Source: Apoda limacodes
Lineage: Eukaryota > Arthropoda > Insecta > Lepidoptera > Limacodidae
Length of the DNA: 64,000 nucleotides
Direction of reading: 5' to 3'
Assembly (NCBI GenBank): GCA_946406115.1
Contig: OX291549.1
Span: 24,823,901 to 24,887,900 of the forward strand
The notes beneath the pieces were generated by a model. That model saw only the letters and a list, made by a program, of their open reading frames with translations. It was not told the origin of the DNA and made no database searches. The position numbers and the translations under genes were made by a program. Below are positions 33,546-45,514 of this stretch, piece by piece; position 1 is the first letter of the stretch, and each line of letters starts with the position of its first letter.

Positions 33546-34464
33546 GTATTCTATATTTTTATATACAGGCAAAGAAATGATCCCAAAATTTGTTCAATAA
33601 TAAAGAGCTACACTATCCCTGAGTGACATAGGCTTAAAATTGTTTATAATTTGAATAAGTTTTAGGTTCGATCAATCAAGTCGTAAAAAAAATTTACTTG
33701 CAGAGGTGACCTGATTTTTGGGGCAGCAATAGCCGGAGGGACGTATTATAGATAGAATAATAAAACACTTAAGAGTTGCCACGGGATTTTTTTTTTACGG
33801 AATAATTTTTCGGCATAAAATTTGGTTTAATTATTTGACACTGAGAAAGCTGTAAAAATATTATAATTATATAGGCCTAATGAGTTGAACCATGGACAAT
33901 GTGTCCCGGACTTCTAGGTGATCGATTATGCCTAACAACGGGCAAGATTATGCCTTACAAGTTGGGAATGTAATTGTTGGCATATGTAGTAGCGGCTAGA
34001 CGGTGAACCGGTTCGAAAGTGAAGGTGTGGAACCGGACCACACTGTGATCAATTTATGTTATTGAGATATCACAGTCATTCCCCGAAATTGAGGTCGTTT
34101 TGTCAGACATTCGTAAATCCAATGTAAAAAATGTAATGCTTGTGATTACAACAAAAGTAAAGAGAAGTAACAAACGAACTCTTTATGAAACACGCTTGAA
34201 CCTGTGTTAAAGTGAGAACCTGATACCCAAATAAATGAATCTTTTATTACTCGAGTTTGAAAGATGTAATATTTACTAGTATTCTTTTATTGACACTGCC
34301 TGAAATCTTGAAATTTCTTGCAAATGTAGATATGTAGTAGATTACTTCTCCCCAGAGGCAAAGTACTTAGAGCGTGCACCACCACTCAAAATACGGAAGG
34401 GGCTTTCGAATGTTGTTATGTTGTCTTGATATTATTAAAACATCAACACGTCATATATATATAT
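33546..34464. other. Gene-free stretch
   Basis: No gene or repeat recognised. Confidence 0.4.
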
Positions 34465-34650
34465 ATTCATAGAAAATGTTGTTTTATCCGTGTTTTCAGG
34501 CAATGATAAACTGAAAAATATGACTTCCTGACATCTATTGGCGATTGGAAATACTATTATTTTTTGTAATACTTATACTATTAATACTTATACTTGACAA
34601 TAGATGGCGTTGCTAAAAAAAAAGAGCAAAGCCTTCCCCACCGCACCGCT
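34465..34650 (+). mobile_element. Family H Helitron-like fragment
   Basis: Contains TTTTATCCGTGTTTTCAGGC, AATGATAAACTGAAAAATAT, CTGACATCTATTGGCGAT and CAATAGATGGCGTTGC, then a damaged terminal part (AGAGCAAAGCC). The 5' half is missing. Confidence 0.65.
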
Positions 34651-36059
34651 TCACCACAATTTTAATACCTGTTTTTCGCAAAGATGTTCTACGTATAGTA
34701 TTCCAAGTACTTTGTCAGAGGTAAGAGAAGTAAGACAGTTTGTCAAATAAAGTCCGACGGTAATATTTTCCTCGCCCCAATCATAACGGCCAAATGCAAA
34801 GACCCCAACTACGTAGACACTGCGCTATTGTCTTCGGCATCGAATCTATGTTTATATCGGCATTTTACGAGCTTGTAAAAAGTTTAAGGAATATCTGGAA
34901 GTAAGCTCGGCATGTGGCCGGCGGCCGTTGAACCTGCTAGCTCGTTTTTAGTACAACGACCTTGCAATTGCAAACGTGAAATAGGCACATATGAAAATCA
35001 TAATACAGCAAAGTGAAAGGCAGTGTACCGTCTATGAACCATTGATCTCTTAAATGCCAATGTGTCAAAAGAAGTATGTTGTCAGCCATGACTGTTAATA
35101 ATAAAAAATAAATCCAGTTTTTTATTAACAATTTACGTAGTTGGAAAATTAAAAAAATTCTGTTTTTAATCTACGTAAATTTGTAATAAAATACTGCAAA
35201 AACATGATTTTTAAATTTTGCCAACGGAGATCTATTCTAAAGCTTTTTAAGAATAGATCCATGAAAGGAAAAAAATCCCAGATTTATAGTTCAACAATTA
35301 TCACACTTGCACAGTAGCAGTGTTCATATTCAAGCAGAAAAAAATTGCTAATTAATTATTGCATACCTAATTAAAAAATCGCGTTAAAGATTATCCAGTA
35401 AGAATTTTTTCATATTTAATATGTTTAAACTAATTTTATTGTTGCAGTGCCCAAAGTGGACGGGGCTTGCGCAAGCCACTGTACACGTTTACACCTGTAT
35501 TTTCACCACTCTGGGAAAATTATAAATATTGGTCCTGCACTTCCGGAAGTCGAAATTTTTTATGAAAATTCGTCCTCTTTTCGAATCTTTTTAAGATTAC
35601 AAAAATCTTGATTAGTTTTTGAGGTATTTGCATAAAACCAAACCCTCTTAATTTAAGTAAATTGTTTATAACTTTTGCAATTTTTTCGAGTGGAACTTAA
35701 TTTTTTTTCAAAAATCATCTAGATGCTTTTCCGATTCAAATGACACCTCATTCATAATTTTACTCTGATTTTTCTGAGTTGATTTTCCAATATTGATAAT
35801 TAAAAAAAAAAAAAATTTAATCAAAAAAAAATATTTAAGAATTGTGCAGCTTTCTATTAGTAATTGATTTCTTTACGATTGGTTCGGTAGCTGAAAAAGA
35901 TTACTATACAAATTAATGTTTTCTCTTTATAATTTAATTTCTATAATAATATTTAATATAATATTAATTATAAATAAAACACAATGTATTAAGGTTTTAT
36001 ATCAACTAGTATAGATATTAAACATGTGATATTATTGGAAAAATAAAAGCATGGTCAAA
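34651..36059. other. Gene-free stretch
   Basis: No gene recognised. Includes a perfect 10-base-stem hairpin GATCTATTCT...AGAATAGATC (35229-35259). The part 35440-35790 has an unusual composition (many TTTTTGAGGTATTT-like phrases) and could be an unrecognised repeat. Confidence 0.35.
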
Positions 36060-36420
36060 ATATAAACGAAGCAAGTTACAGACTGACGGACTGATTCAAT
36101 AACCTATTAACGCACAGCTCAGCCCCGCTGTGTCTCAAAACTAAAATTTTGTATGTGGGTTCCTTAACGTGATGTAGGGCTTCACAACGAAAGGATTTTT
36201 CTAAATTCATCCCCTAAAGGGATAAAATAGGGATAGGGATGTTTGAAAATCCGTCAATTTTGAAACACACTACCTTCAAGCTAAATGTATAAAAAATTGT
36301 AGTTTTAATTTTAAGTTGAAAATTAAGATTGACGTTTCACCGTTTTCTGAAAAATCCTTAGGTGTTAAAACAGGGGGTAAAAATTTATATGAGAATTCCG
36401 ATATTTTGTAGGTAAAACTA
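36060..36420 (+). repeat. Dispersed lepidopteran-type repeat
   Basis: Contains TTACAGACTGACGGACTG, CATCCCCTAAAGGGATAAAAT, AGGGATAGGGATGTTTGAAA and AAAACAGGGGGTAAAAATT. CCCTAAAGGGGTAAAATAGGG-like phrases recur in lepidopteran retroelement tails. Only this copy is in the window. Confidence 0.45.
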
Positions 36421-37044
36421 TGAACAGTTGAAGGCTTTCCTTTTCTCCAAGGCCCACGTGGACGAAATAGCGGGAAAATGTACCTATATAATTTGAGGCA
36501 TGGTCTTGTGTCGGAGTAATTAAGTATTTATGATACGCTTCATAAATAAAAATGTATGCAAATTACTCATATAGGTATACCTACCTAGTAACAACTCGTT
36601 TAAATGCTGACGGCTTTATGGCTTGATTGTCCTTTAGCCTACCCTTTAAGATAGTGTAATGGAAACCTCAGAGTGATTTAAAATAAACGTAGGTAGGTAT
36701 ACAATATTTTATTTTAATAAAAAACCTTACTAAAGTTTTTGTTCCTTTATTATAAGGATAAAAAAAAACAGCGTTTGCAAAGCAGTCTAGCCAATACCAG
36801 CGATGACGCCATCTCAGACGAGGCACAATAATGGTAGTTCATAAAAACTAATAGACATAGGTACCTACCTATATCTTTATTTTATTATATGATTTAATTA
36901 AATTACTTTGTTTGAGTTTTACCCGGGGTATTTCAGTTACCTCACTAGCAGAGAATTGGTCTTTTGGAAAAAGGCCTTGGAGGTTTTATTAACCTGTTTA
37001 CTGTCTAGGCTTTAGGGATTTCCCCTAGTGACACATATCCTACT
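36421..37044. other. Gene-free stretch
   Basis: AT-rich, with several CTACCTAC/GTAGGTAGG phrases. No gene. Confidence 0.4.
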
Positions 37045-37335
37045 GGTAATAAATGTGAAAGTTTGTAAGTTTGTTACTTAATCGCGCCGCAACGGAGAAT
37101 CCTATTGAGCTGGAATTTGTTACAGAGATAGTTGAAAAGACGGAGAAACATATTGACTTTATCCCAGAAAAAACAACCGTTCCAAATTCCACTTAAACGA
37201 ACTAAAGCAAGCGACAGATATAACTTGCCACAGTAAACTGATTTAGTATAAAGATGGAGTTGCCGTATAAATCCTACGCTACTACTGGTCATCGCCAAAT
37301 TTAGAGCGGGCGGAGTCGCTGGCAAAAGCTAGTTA
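37045..37335 (+). repeat. Family D copy, near full length
   Basis: AATAAATGTGAAAGTTTGTA, CGCGCCGCAACGGAGAATCC, GAGATAGTTGAAAAGACGG and the end TTTAGAGCGGGCGGAGTCGC TGGCAAAAGCTAG. Confidence 0.75.
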
Positions 37336-37649
37336 GTTAGTAAAATCTTTATAGTGTGATGACATTTACAACCTACATGTTTTCAGAAGTTGAAAAAAAT
37401 AAAAAAATAGCCTGTTTGCATCACACATGAAACCTACCCTAATCTCTTGTGTGTAATATGGTAAACTTTAGAAAGGAATTATATCTACCATGTAATCCCA
37501 TTTTAAAATTAGGAATATTGATTTATTCAATTTCTTTTTTACTACGTTATTTTTTTTTTCTGTTAGGTATCTTCCAAAATAAATTAGTAATAGAGACGGT
37601 AACTAAACAAAGTAAAATTAAACAAAAACAAAATTAGCTATTTCATGGT

Positions 37650-37829
37650 TTTCTTTAAGGACTACATACAGTATGGGGTTCTACAAAAAATAATTTAATA
37701 AATTTTGAATGGTCGGCAACGCGCGAGTCATCACTCGCCAGGTCCCCCAGGTGTTGCAAGCGTTCATAGGCTGCGCGCTTTCCGTCAGGCGGACCGTAAG
37801 CTTGTTTGCCTTAGTGGTATAAAAAAAAC
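37650..37829 (-). repeat. Family A dispersed repeat, copy 4
   Basis: Minus orientation: from CTACATACAGTATGGGGTTC to AAGCTTGTTTGCCTTAGTGG and an A run. The A run directly abuts the family C element. Confidence 0.75.
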
Positions 37830-38199
37830 GGGTTGCCTCCGGGAGTGCCGGCAGAAGTGAAAACATACTAGCTATTTACTTAGATAGTAGTATATTTGAC
37901 ATCTCAATCTGTCATAGAATTAAAATCCCATATCCAACCTTCCTGTACTACTCATAATCGCCATATACTAAAAAAAAACTTACGTAATTTATTAATCTTA
38001 CGAATTTTCTATGAATTGTCCTTTTTTAAAGTTTTCACTTCTAAAAGATACAACCTGGATATAACATTTTAACATGTGTAATCCGCACTTTCATCTTTTC
38101 ATCAACCCAATTTCCTTACTTTTTATTTGTCCTCTAGCGTTTAACATTTTTTACCAATCACAAAAAAAGTGCACAACGCCGCTAAAGACGTTCACTTCA
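37830..38199 (+). mobile_element. Family C inverted-repeat element, short copy
   Basis: Left end TCCGGGAGTGCCGGCAGAAG TGAAAAC; right end AAGTGCACAACGCCGCTAAA GACGTTCACTTC. The middle (TTTGACATCTCAATCTGTCA, CCTGTACTACTCATAATCG) matches the copies at 9181 and 47884. No coding frame. Confidence 0.75.
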
Positions 38200-40060
38200 A
38201 AAAAAGCTTCGCTGCCGCGTAGTCGGGTAAAAAGGGTTCCATTTTTTCCTTTTGAGGTACGTACTGATGCTTGCATTCATTTTCGTCGAATCAAGTAAGT
38301 TTCTATTCATACAGACAAAACGACAAGCTGACAAATTATTGTCAGTAAGCACAAAAATATTTTCTCCCAATAATAACCGAATAAGAAAAGTTATTCGTAT
38401 TTGCAGTATGCTATTTCCAGCTCAATTTCCTGGTGCATTGTTTTCCTCGCCGCGTTCCATGGCCCATTTTCCTTTGATACTGTGTCAACCAGAAAAACTC
38501 GTCGCCTTGGAGACTGCCACAATATACATGCATCTACGTTTTACAGCCATTATGACTTGTTGACATCATTTTACCAGTTTACCAAGGAAATCTTCAGACA
38601 AGTGGTAATTTATGCACTAGTAACCATTTAAAATAAATGCAAAATATTGTGTCGTAACAATAGGTACTTTGAATAACAACCGGTCAAGTGCACGTTGAAA
38701 TTAGGTGTTTCGTATATATGTCGCTGCCATCTGGTTAAATTAGCCAGTTAATTATACGCCTAGGTAGATCCTCAAGTACGGAAAAGAAAGGAACATTAAT
38801 CGCACTGTATAAGTCATGTGTGTTGGGTTAGGTTCAGTTTCTCTTTTGTAACAAATTCCAGCCAAGTTTTATTTAATAATCTGTTAAGTTATATGATAAT
38901 TTATTTTCACCTTAGTGTATAAGTTTAGTCTGGCTAAATTATAACTCAGTGTCAGCTGAAGTCTTCAAAATGCAAACCCATATTATAATATTGAAATAAA
39001 ATGATATTAAAACGAAGATAAAGTTAGTATTTATCTATTGGTATCTATTGATTTATCACAGTAAAAACTTCAAAGTTCAAGGATGGACAAAGTTGATATT
39101 TGTGATATTAGTTACATTATTAGTGATTGTGATTTATTCATTAGTTTTTTTTTATTTTGTTGTTATACAGCAGAAAATCGAAAAGTTCGTATTAAAAGCT
39201 TTTATAAAATAGCCCTGACATTTTGGTTTCTTTTTACTTTTCTTTCCTCATGCTCGTATCCAGGAATAGAATCTGAATCTGTGTTAAATTGCAATGATGA
39301 CAAACGTGATTACTACTGATGGTATGGTGGGTGATCATTATCCGTGACGAATCTTTACGACTCGACTAATATTATTTTACTGACTTTGACAAATAGGTGG
39401 GGAAAGTAATTACCGGAATAGTACTTTTCTACTATCTCGGCTATTTGTTTTAATTTTAGACAATCTAGACAACAGTTTTTGTGCATATTGTAAGATTTAA
39501 TAAAATAATTAATTCTTTGCCAAAATCAGGAAAACAGAAGATTTGTGGAGTCTTTTTTCGCCTTAGCCTAGTCGCGCGTCTATCACAGACATTTTTCTCT
39601 TAAACTTATGTAGACCATTGGGTGGTCTACTTTAGATGTTATTCAGTAAAAAAAAATTATTCTACGAATTTAAGTCTCTTAAATTTAGATTTCTCTAAAA
39701 TCTTTAGCGGGAAAATCGAAAGTCGTGCCAAATAAAAGCTTGTGCGGTGTAAAATTTTTATTTTAATTTTTATAAACTTTTTCCTAGAACAGGATTGACC
39801 TTGGTCTACAAAAAAAAATACTCAATAAGTAATTTTTTATTATTTTGTGTAAAATATACACAATACACAATATCAAAAAGTTCCATGACAACAAGCCAAT
39901 AAGAATTTCAAATTCATCAATAGGCGTTTCAGAACAATGATTTAAAAAAAAAATTTCACCACCCGAAACGGTTTAGTAGGCAGTCGTCTCTTCAAGCAAA
40001 TGAAGCACTAAGCAATATTTTTTATAAAAGCATTGACTATCATTCATTCATTAAAATTGT
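38200..40060. other. Gene-free stretch
   Basis: Mostly apparently unique DNA. A small AAGGGTTCC...GAGGTACG scrap at 38226-38260 resembles family B. Short plus-strand frames at 38252-38631 and a 78-residue frame at 39083-39319 (with a hydrophobic middle) lack homology or splice support and are not called as genes. Confidence 0.4.
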
Positions 40061-40745
40061 GGGTCTGTTTCACCTCCTTGATGATTTAAAAGGCCACTTA
40101 CGCTTATTTTTTATGTATTGTTATATCTGCAAGCCTTCAGTGTACTTAGAAAATGACATTATTTTTTAAAGTATTAAAATTTTGAATTAATTTACAAAAT
40201 AGAACGATTATTCCGTCTCCAAAAATTTGGATCTGTTTCACCTCCTTGATGATTTAAAAGGCCACTTACGCTTATTTTTTATCTAATACCTTTAAACGAG
40301 CAATTCTTGTATATATGTATATATAAATATATAATCTGAATCTCGGAAACGGCTCCGATGATTTTCATGAAATTTAGTATGCAGCGGGTTTCGGGGACGA
40401 AAAATCGATCTAGGTTTCATTTTTAGAAAATGTCATTTAATCCGAGTTTTCAGGCAGTGATTAACTGAAGAAAAGTATGACTCTTCCTGACATCTATTGG
40501 CGAGTAGTAATAAGCAACACTAAAGCTATTTGACAATAGGTGGCGTTATTAAGCAACGCTTAAGCTACTCCACAATAGATGGCGCTGTTTTAAAAAAGCC
40601 GAGCAAAGCTCGGTCCTCCGGGTACTGTATTGTTATTTCTGCAAGCCTTCAGTGTGCTTAGAAAGTGACATAATTTTTTAAAATTTTGAATAAATTTACA
40701 AAATAAAACGATTATTCCCTGTCTCCAAAAATTTGGGTCTGTTCC
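40061..40745 (+). repeat. 168-bp tandem duplication, second unit interrupted
   Basis: Unit 1 starts at about 40061 and unit 2 at about 40229; both share CTGTTTCACCTCCTTGATGA, TAAAAGGCCACTTACGC and, further on, CTGCAAGCCTTCAGTG. Unit 2 is split by the family H element at 40282-40625 and continues at 40626. A third partial start (AAAAATTTGGGTCTGTTCCA) follows at about 40728. Confidence 0.85.
40282..40625 (+). mobile_element. Family H Helitron-like element with defined ends
   Basis: Starts TCTAATACCTTTAAACGAGC directly after an A and ends GGGTAC directly before a T. A short hairpin CCGAGC-AAA-GCTCGG (40599-40613) sits 12 bases before the 3' end. The uninterrupted first unit of the surrounding tandem duplication shows the empty site, so there is no target-site duplication beyond one ambiguous T. 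A-to-T insertion, a 5' TC and a subterminal 3' hairpin are Helitron traits; the usual CTRR end is not seen. 344 bp, non-coding. Confidence 0.8.
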
Positions 40746-41149
40746 ACGACCTTGCAGAACCTAAGGTACACAGTACCATAACAAACGTCCACCTTCCTTA
40801 CCGACAAAGCTCTTTCTTGAGGTTTTTTGTGTGTTTGTAGTATTTATATTTCTATGTGGCGGCGCTGTGTTCAATTTCATTGACATGGACACGTTTATCG
40901 TCTAGCTATGGAAGCTCGTTACCCGCGCCGCCGCTAAACTTGCGCTATATTTAGCCACGGGAAATGTGTGCAGATACCATGTTTCATGTTTACTTGGCTC
41001 GGCGGGTTTGTTCAATATTTAGTTGGCAAATTCACGACTCCATTTGAAGAACGTCAGTAGCACAACACGTCATTTTCTTAGTATAAGTTACGCAAATGTT
41101 GTGATGTGAATATTGATGTAAGGGTTCTCTTTACATCGTACGTAGGTAT
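40746..41149. other. Gene-free stretch, GC-richer
   Basis: Contains a locally GC-richer patch (40855-40990) with no convincing coding frame or splice sites. Confidence 0.4.
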
Positions 41150-41535
41150 CCATACTAATATTATAAATGCGTAAGTAATTCTGTCTTTCTGTCTGTCTAA
41201 TGCCTCTTCATACTTAAACCGCAGAACCGATTTAGATAAAATTTGGCATGGAGATAGTTTGAGACTAGTGAAAGGACATAGTCTATATGTATATTGTAAA
41301 CGTCAAGTGTGAGTCAGTTCATTTTCTATAAGAAATTCTACACCAATAACCAAAATTATCGCGGGAAAATTTATCGTGGAGATAGCTTGAGTCCCGAGAA
41401 AGGACTTAGGCTACTTGAAAACGTCAAGTGTGAGCTGTTTCTTTTTTTTTCTATAATTGAGAAGTTGCCGTTGAAATGTTGCACTACACTGAAAACCTTA
41501 TTTAGGGCGGGTGAAACCGCGGGCGAAAGCTAGTA
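41150..41535 (+). repeat. Family D copy, near full length
   Basis: Starts CCATACTAATATTATAAATG CG and ends TTTAGGGCGGGTGAAACCGC GGGCGAAAGCTAG. The AAACGTCAAGTGTGAG phrase occurs twice inside (41299 and 41419), so this copy has an internal duplication. Confidence 0.8.
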
Positions 41536-41564
41536 TTTAATTTTGATATACATATACCTATATG

Positions 41565-41825
41565 TACTTGGGAATATTGTTATTTGATATGTGTTCCACA
41601 ATGTAACAACAATGAGGAAGTTAGGATAATGGTTCCACTATGTGTGTTCCATTATGTTTGCAATTGGGGGTATTGTTATTTGGGCTGTGTTTCAAAATGC
41701 AACGAGAATAAGGTACTTTGGGAAATTGTTATTTGGGGTATGTTCCAAAATGCAACGAGAATGAGGAACTCGGGGGTACCTACTGTTATTTAGTGTGTGT
41801 CCCAAAATGTAACAACAATTAGGAA
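41565..41825 (+). repeat. Irregular minisatellite, about 55-70-bp unit
   Basis: A unit with TTGTTATTTGG.GTGTGTTC, CAAAATGCAACGAGAATGAG and a GGAA(C/G)T link recurs about four times with varying spacing. The 69-residue frame across it is repeat-derived. Confidence 0.65.
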
Positions 41826-42264
41826 GCATGTAGGTAAATTAATGTGTTAATCCCCCTTTATACTTTAAAAAAATTACGGTACAAACATTGCTGGTGCCGA
41901 TGGACTCAATCGATCAGCAAAAAAGGAAGTTATAGGGAAACACCACTTTTTAAAAAAAAAGGGGGCGCAAGAGAGTTTTTTTGAAAAAAAGGGTACCATA
42001 TGTTTCCCCATTTTAATATAAAATATAAAACCCCGGTTTGCGACCTCTGTTTATCCTCAAAAAGGGGTCTATATAATTCTCCATTTGAATGACTTTAATG
42101 ACTCCCCTAAAAAAAGAGAGTTAAAAAAAACCCCTTTTTTTAAAGTCTCGAATTTCTCGAATTCGAGATTATCTCTATCAGCACGAGAAACAGACTGATG
42201 GCGCTGTGTGATCTGTGCAAAAATTTGCATTTGCGAAAAAAAAAAAACACTTGGTAACTGAATT
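41826..42264. other. Gene-free stretch rich in poly(A/T) runs
   Basis: Several A-rich homopolymer blocks and an AATTTCTCGAATTCGAGAT palindromic stretch near 42150-42170. No gene. Confidence 0.4.
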
Positions 42265-42585
42265 ACACGGTAAAAACAGATTACTTAAAAAAAGGCAAAT
42301 TGCTTTGTATCAAAGCAAATTCATTAACTCCAAGAAAATGATCCTCTCCCTATATACGTAAGAGAATATTTACTTAGTAAAAGTAAAAAAAAATCTTGAA
42401 AATATTTATTTTTACCAAGACAAAAAATATTCAATGCAATTAAACAAATGAATCGAGTCAAAGATAAGTTATTCCTTAAGTAAGAGATTTTTCTATTTTG
42501 ATTAAGAATTTTTTTTGTAAGAATAAGAAATATTATTCTTGTTTTTAGCAATTAGATTTGATTAATTGATTTTTCAGAGTAGGTT
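42265..42585. mobile_element. AT-rich element, TACACGGTAAAAA end
   Basis: Left end TACACGGTAAAAACAG, possible right end (reverse complement) TACTCTGAAAAATC. The composition (AAGAATATT, AAAATATTTATTTTTACC) matches the elements at 18289 and 29756. No coding frame. Confidence 0.45.
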
Positions 42586-42608
42586 ATAAATATCTCTCTT
42601 TGAGAATA

Positions 42609-42684
42609 TGCAATGACAAATATTTATACACAGTACCAACGATTGATGCAATGACAAATATTTATACACAGTACCAACGATTAA
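42609..42684 (+). repeat. Perfect 38-bp tandem duplication
   Basis: The unit ATGCAATGACAAATATTTAT...CCAACGATTG occurs twice without a mismatch. It lies just outside the element at 42265-42585. Confidence 0.9.
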
Positions 42685-43207
42685 AAAACACCGTACTTAG
42701 AGATCTTACTGCGTTCTTAATGTACTTATAAGTGACTATTGTATTTTATTCGAATTAATTCCTCAACGATTTAATTATGAAAGAAGTCATTAAATCATAA
42801 TAATTCTAAATAGCGCGTTCTAGCTTAGTGTCAATAACTGTACAACACCATCTGTTGAGATTATTTAGATTTATCTTAGAAAGGATTAAATTCTTTATTT
42901 TAAAGAAGTCCATCTTTTTTACTGAAATATAACTAAATCGCAAAATTAGCATATTTATCTTAAAATTCAATTCAAAAATTCTAAAAATAAAATAGTATCA
43001 GAAACAGACAGGTGCTAATTTGAAATGTAAAAAAAATTACGGTGGTAGTGCACATAATCAATTTGAAAGGAAAACTATCACGGGTAAGTACACTTTACAG
43101 GCTAACGAGTAATAGTCGACCAAGTTATGAAATGTACTTACGTAGTGAAATCTTCCTACAAATCCCATTAAAAGTTACTTAAATGAAGTGGTACATCTGT
43201 AAAACAG
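42685..43207. other. Gene-free stretch
   Basis: AT-rich, no gene. Confidence 0.4.
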
Positions 43208-43403
43208 GTATAAACGCTTGAAATATTCACTTATATATAGAGAATATTTAGTTATATGTTCACTTTAAAAATAAATTGAATTAAAAGAAAACAAACATTT
43301 AAGGGGGGCTCCCATACCATAAACGTTAGTTTTCTGCCGTTTTTATAGACAATGGTACGGAACCCTTCGTGCGCGAGTCCGACTCGCACTTGGCCGATTT
43401 TAT
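43208..43403 (+). repeat. Family B 3' part
   Basis: CGCTTGAAATATTCAC, AAGGGGGGCTCCCATACC and the GGTACGGAACCCTTCGTGCG...CTCGCACTTGGCCGA end. Confidence 0.8.
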
Positions 43404-43879
43404 CTGTCTACCGTTACATTTTTTTTTGCTATTTCATGTAGCTTGTTTTTATCGTATATCTTACATTATAGATAACTTTTCAAGTTATTTATATTTCAAC
43501 ACAGCTGCTCTGTTATATTCCTGTCACATACCATAGGAGTTGTTGAGTGCTTAACAATTGCGGCGCCAAAGCGTCGTGACTTTGCAGACATTTTGCGAAA
43601 ACTTAGCGCAGCTAACTTATAGGTTAGAACGGTCTGTATATTATTCCTTCCTTTTACAATACATTTTTTGGATATAGTTACTGACCTTTGCCATTATTAT
43701 AGAACTGTTATGTTGAAAAAGTTATGTTCTAAGAATTAATGTCAGAAGGATTTGGGTTAGGAGGTTTTTATCTTTTTTTTAGTCAAGATTGCAGAGACCT
43801 GTTGGAAGAGTATTGTTATCTTATCGAACAATTATTTTTATACTTATTTTTTATTACAATATGTTCTTTTTATTTATAG
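43404..43879. other. Gene-free stretch upstream of a candidate exon
   Basis: No gene. A pyrimidine-rich run ending TTCTTTTTATTTATAG (43864-43879) forms a good splice acceptor for the next feature. Confidence 0.4.
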
Positions 43880-43959
43880 GTATTCAATGGACCCCTGTGC
43901 TTTCTTGGACTAAAACGCTGAACTACTGGCTACAATCTCCTTATTTTTCTTTGAATCAG
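43880..43959 (+). CDS. Orphan candidate exon, 80 bases
   Basis: Bounded by a strong acceptor (TTTTTATTTATAG|) and a consensus donor (CAG|GTGAGA). One frame is open through the exon (skipping the first two bases) and reads IQWTPVLSWTKTLNYWLQ followed by SPYFSLNQ; the other two contain stops. The composition is protein-like (three tryptophans, mixed codons), unlike the surrounding AT-rich DNA. I do not recognise the protein. It may be an internal exon of a gene whose other exons lie outside the window, a fossil exon, or chance. Confidence 0.35.
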
Positions 43960-45514
43960 GTGAGATTTAGTAACAATATACAGTAGTAAGTTTACTTTTA
44001 ACTTTTGGATTAATTGTAATGGTACATGAAATTATATGTATTGACCCATGTCAATGTTATACCTGGATTGATCTGAAAGTATACGTTTGGCACGTTCTCC
44101 TTAAAGTAGGTCCAATTTTTGCTTCGGTAGATAAGCTAACCTTAAGTACGTACTATTAATTTAAACTCGCTAGCATGTATAGTACAGAATTCGTACGAAA
44201 AGTGATAGTTCGTAAAGTAAGCTGTAGATACGTTGTAGGTACTTACGAATTTTCATGAAAATCTTCAGAATACAAGGTACCGACTATCGTGTGTGCAAGC
44301 TAACGGTAGATGTAGGTAACTTACTAACGACTTTGCTTGAAACTTAAGCTGTGTTTTGTTGACGGCACTGAGGCATTGAAATCTTTTTGTTCACCATGCA
44401 AACCTACAATATGGCCGTTCACTATTTTGACAGCGCATCGAATGCAGACCGGAAGTGACACCATATTCAGCATAAATCGCATTCATTTTCGGCTAACAGA
44501 CCGATCGAATGTGCGCATAGAGAGCATATAGCGCCTTCAATGCGCAAAAACGCCACTTTAGATAACTGTTCCAATCGAAAGAGAAAACGTATAAAGATGA
44601 CTTTTGCGATAGCTGAGCTAAGTGATATCAATCAATCATTTTGATTTTTGATTCTATTTACTTTACGATTCATTTCTACATTTAATACTCTTCGTAAATT
44701 TAGGGAATATCCCGGCGCATTTTTTCAACACCGTGGTTACGAGATTAAGGAAGGAATTTGCATTGAATCGTCTCGATTCTGATTTCGTGTTGAAACTTCG
44801 TCAGCATTAGTTTGTCAGTTAATCACAGCTTCGTAAACCATGATTTGGTTGCGATCACAATTGGGAATAACGAAACAAAACCTTGCTAGACCAACTTTGG
44901 GACTCGCGGGCCGTATTTCTATTTTAATATAATGTTTGTATAAATCCTAAAGTTGATGGTCTTTCAAATACAGGATCGCGGGATCAAAAAAATGTCAGGG
45001 AGCCCGGGATTAAGTATTTACCCAAATCGTAATGTAAGGCACGAAATAACAATTCCTTTTAGTCCTGCAATGTGACGATAGACTATAGGTGTAGTGGCAG
45101 CTACACTTGGGATTACCTAATATCTTGAATAGGCCATGGGATGCCTTCTACTAGGTAGGTAGTTTTTGTTAAATACCAGAGTCAAACTTGTTGAAACGTC
45201 GTTAACATATACATATAGGTTTATGGTATAGTTATGTTAAAATAAACATGTATAGGTTTATAGTATACCAGATGAACATTGACACCATTCCCTTACATTT
45301 CGTATGTTCTCGCGATATCAAATGAATCAGGCCTCAATAGAACCGTTTCCTCACTACTTTCCCGGATGTCAGGCTCTACCTTCAAACAGTCTATTGTACA
45401 GATGATCGTGAACGACGTTACCACGTAACTAACGAGCCAAGGTAACTTGGTGCCAATTTAGATTGCGCTGCTACAAAGTTATATTATGTTCAAATTTTTG
45501 GCGCCACTGACCTT
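43960..45514. other. Gene-free stretch
   Basis: Apparently unique, moderate GC in places (44330-44560, 44880-45030). Contains two copies of an ATATAGGTTTATGGTATA-like phrase near 45215 and 45255. No supported gene. Confidence 0.4.

Noticed and set aside
39083..39319. 78-residue frame with a hydrophobic middle
   Set aside because: No homologue recognised, no splice sites, and of a length expected by chance in this much AT-rich DNA.
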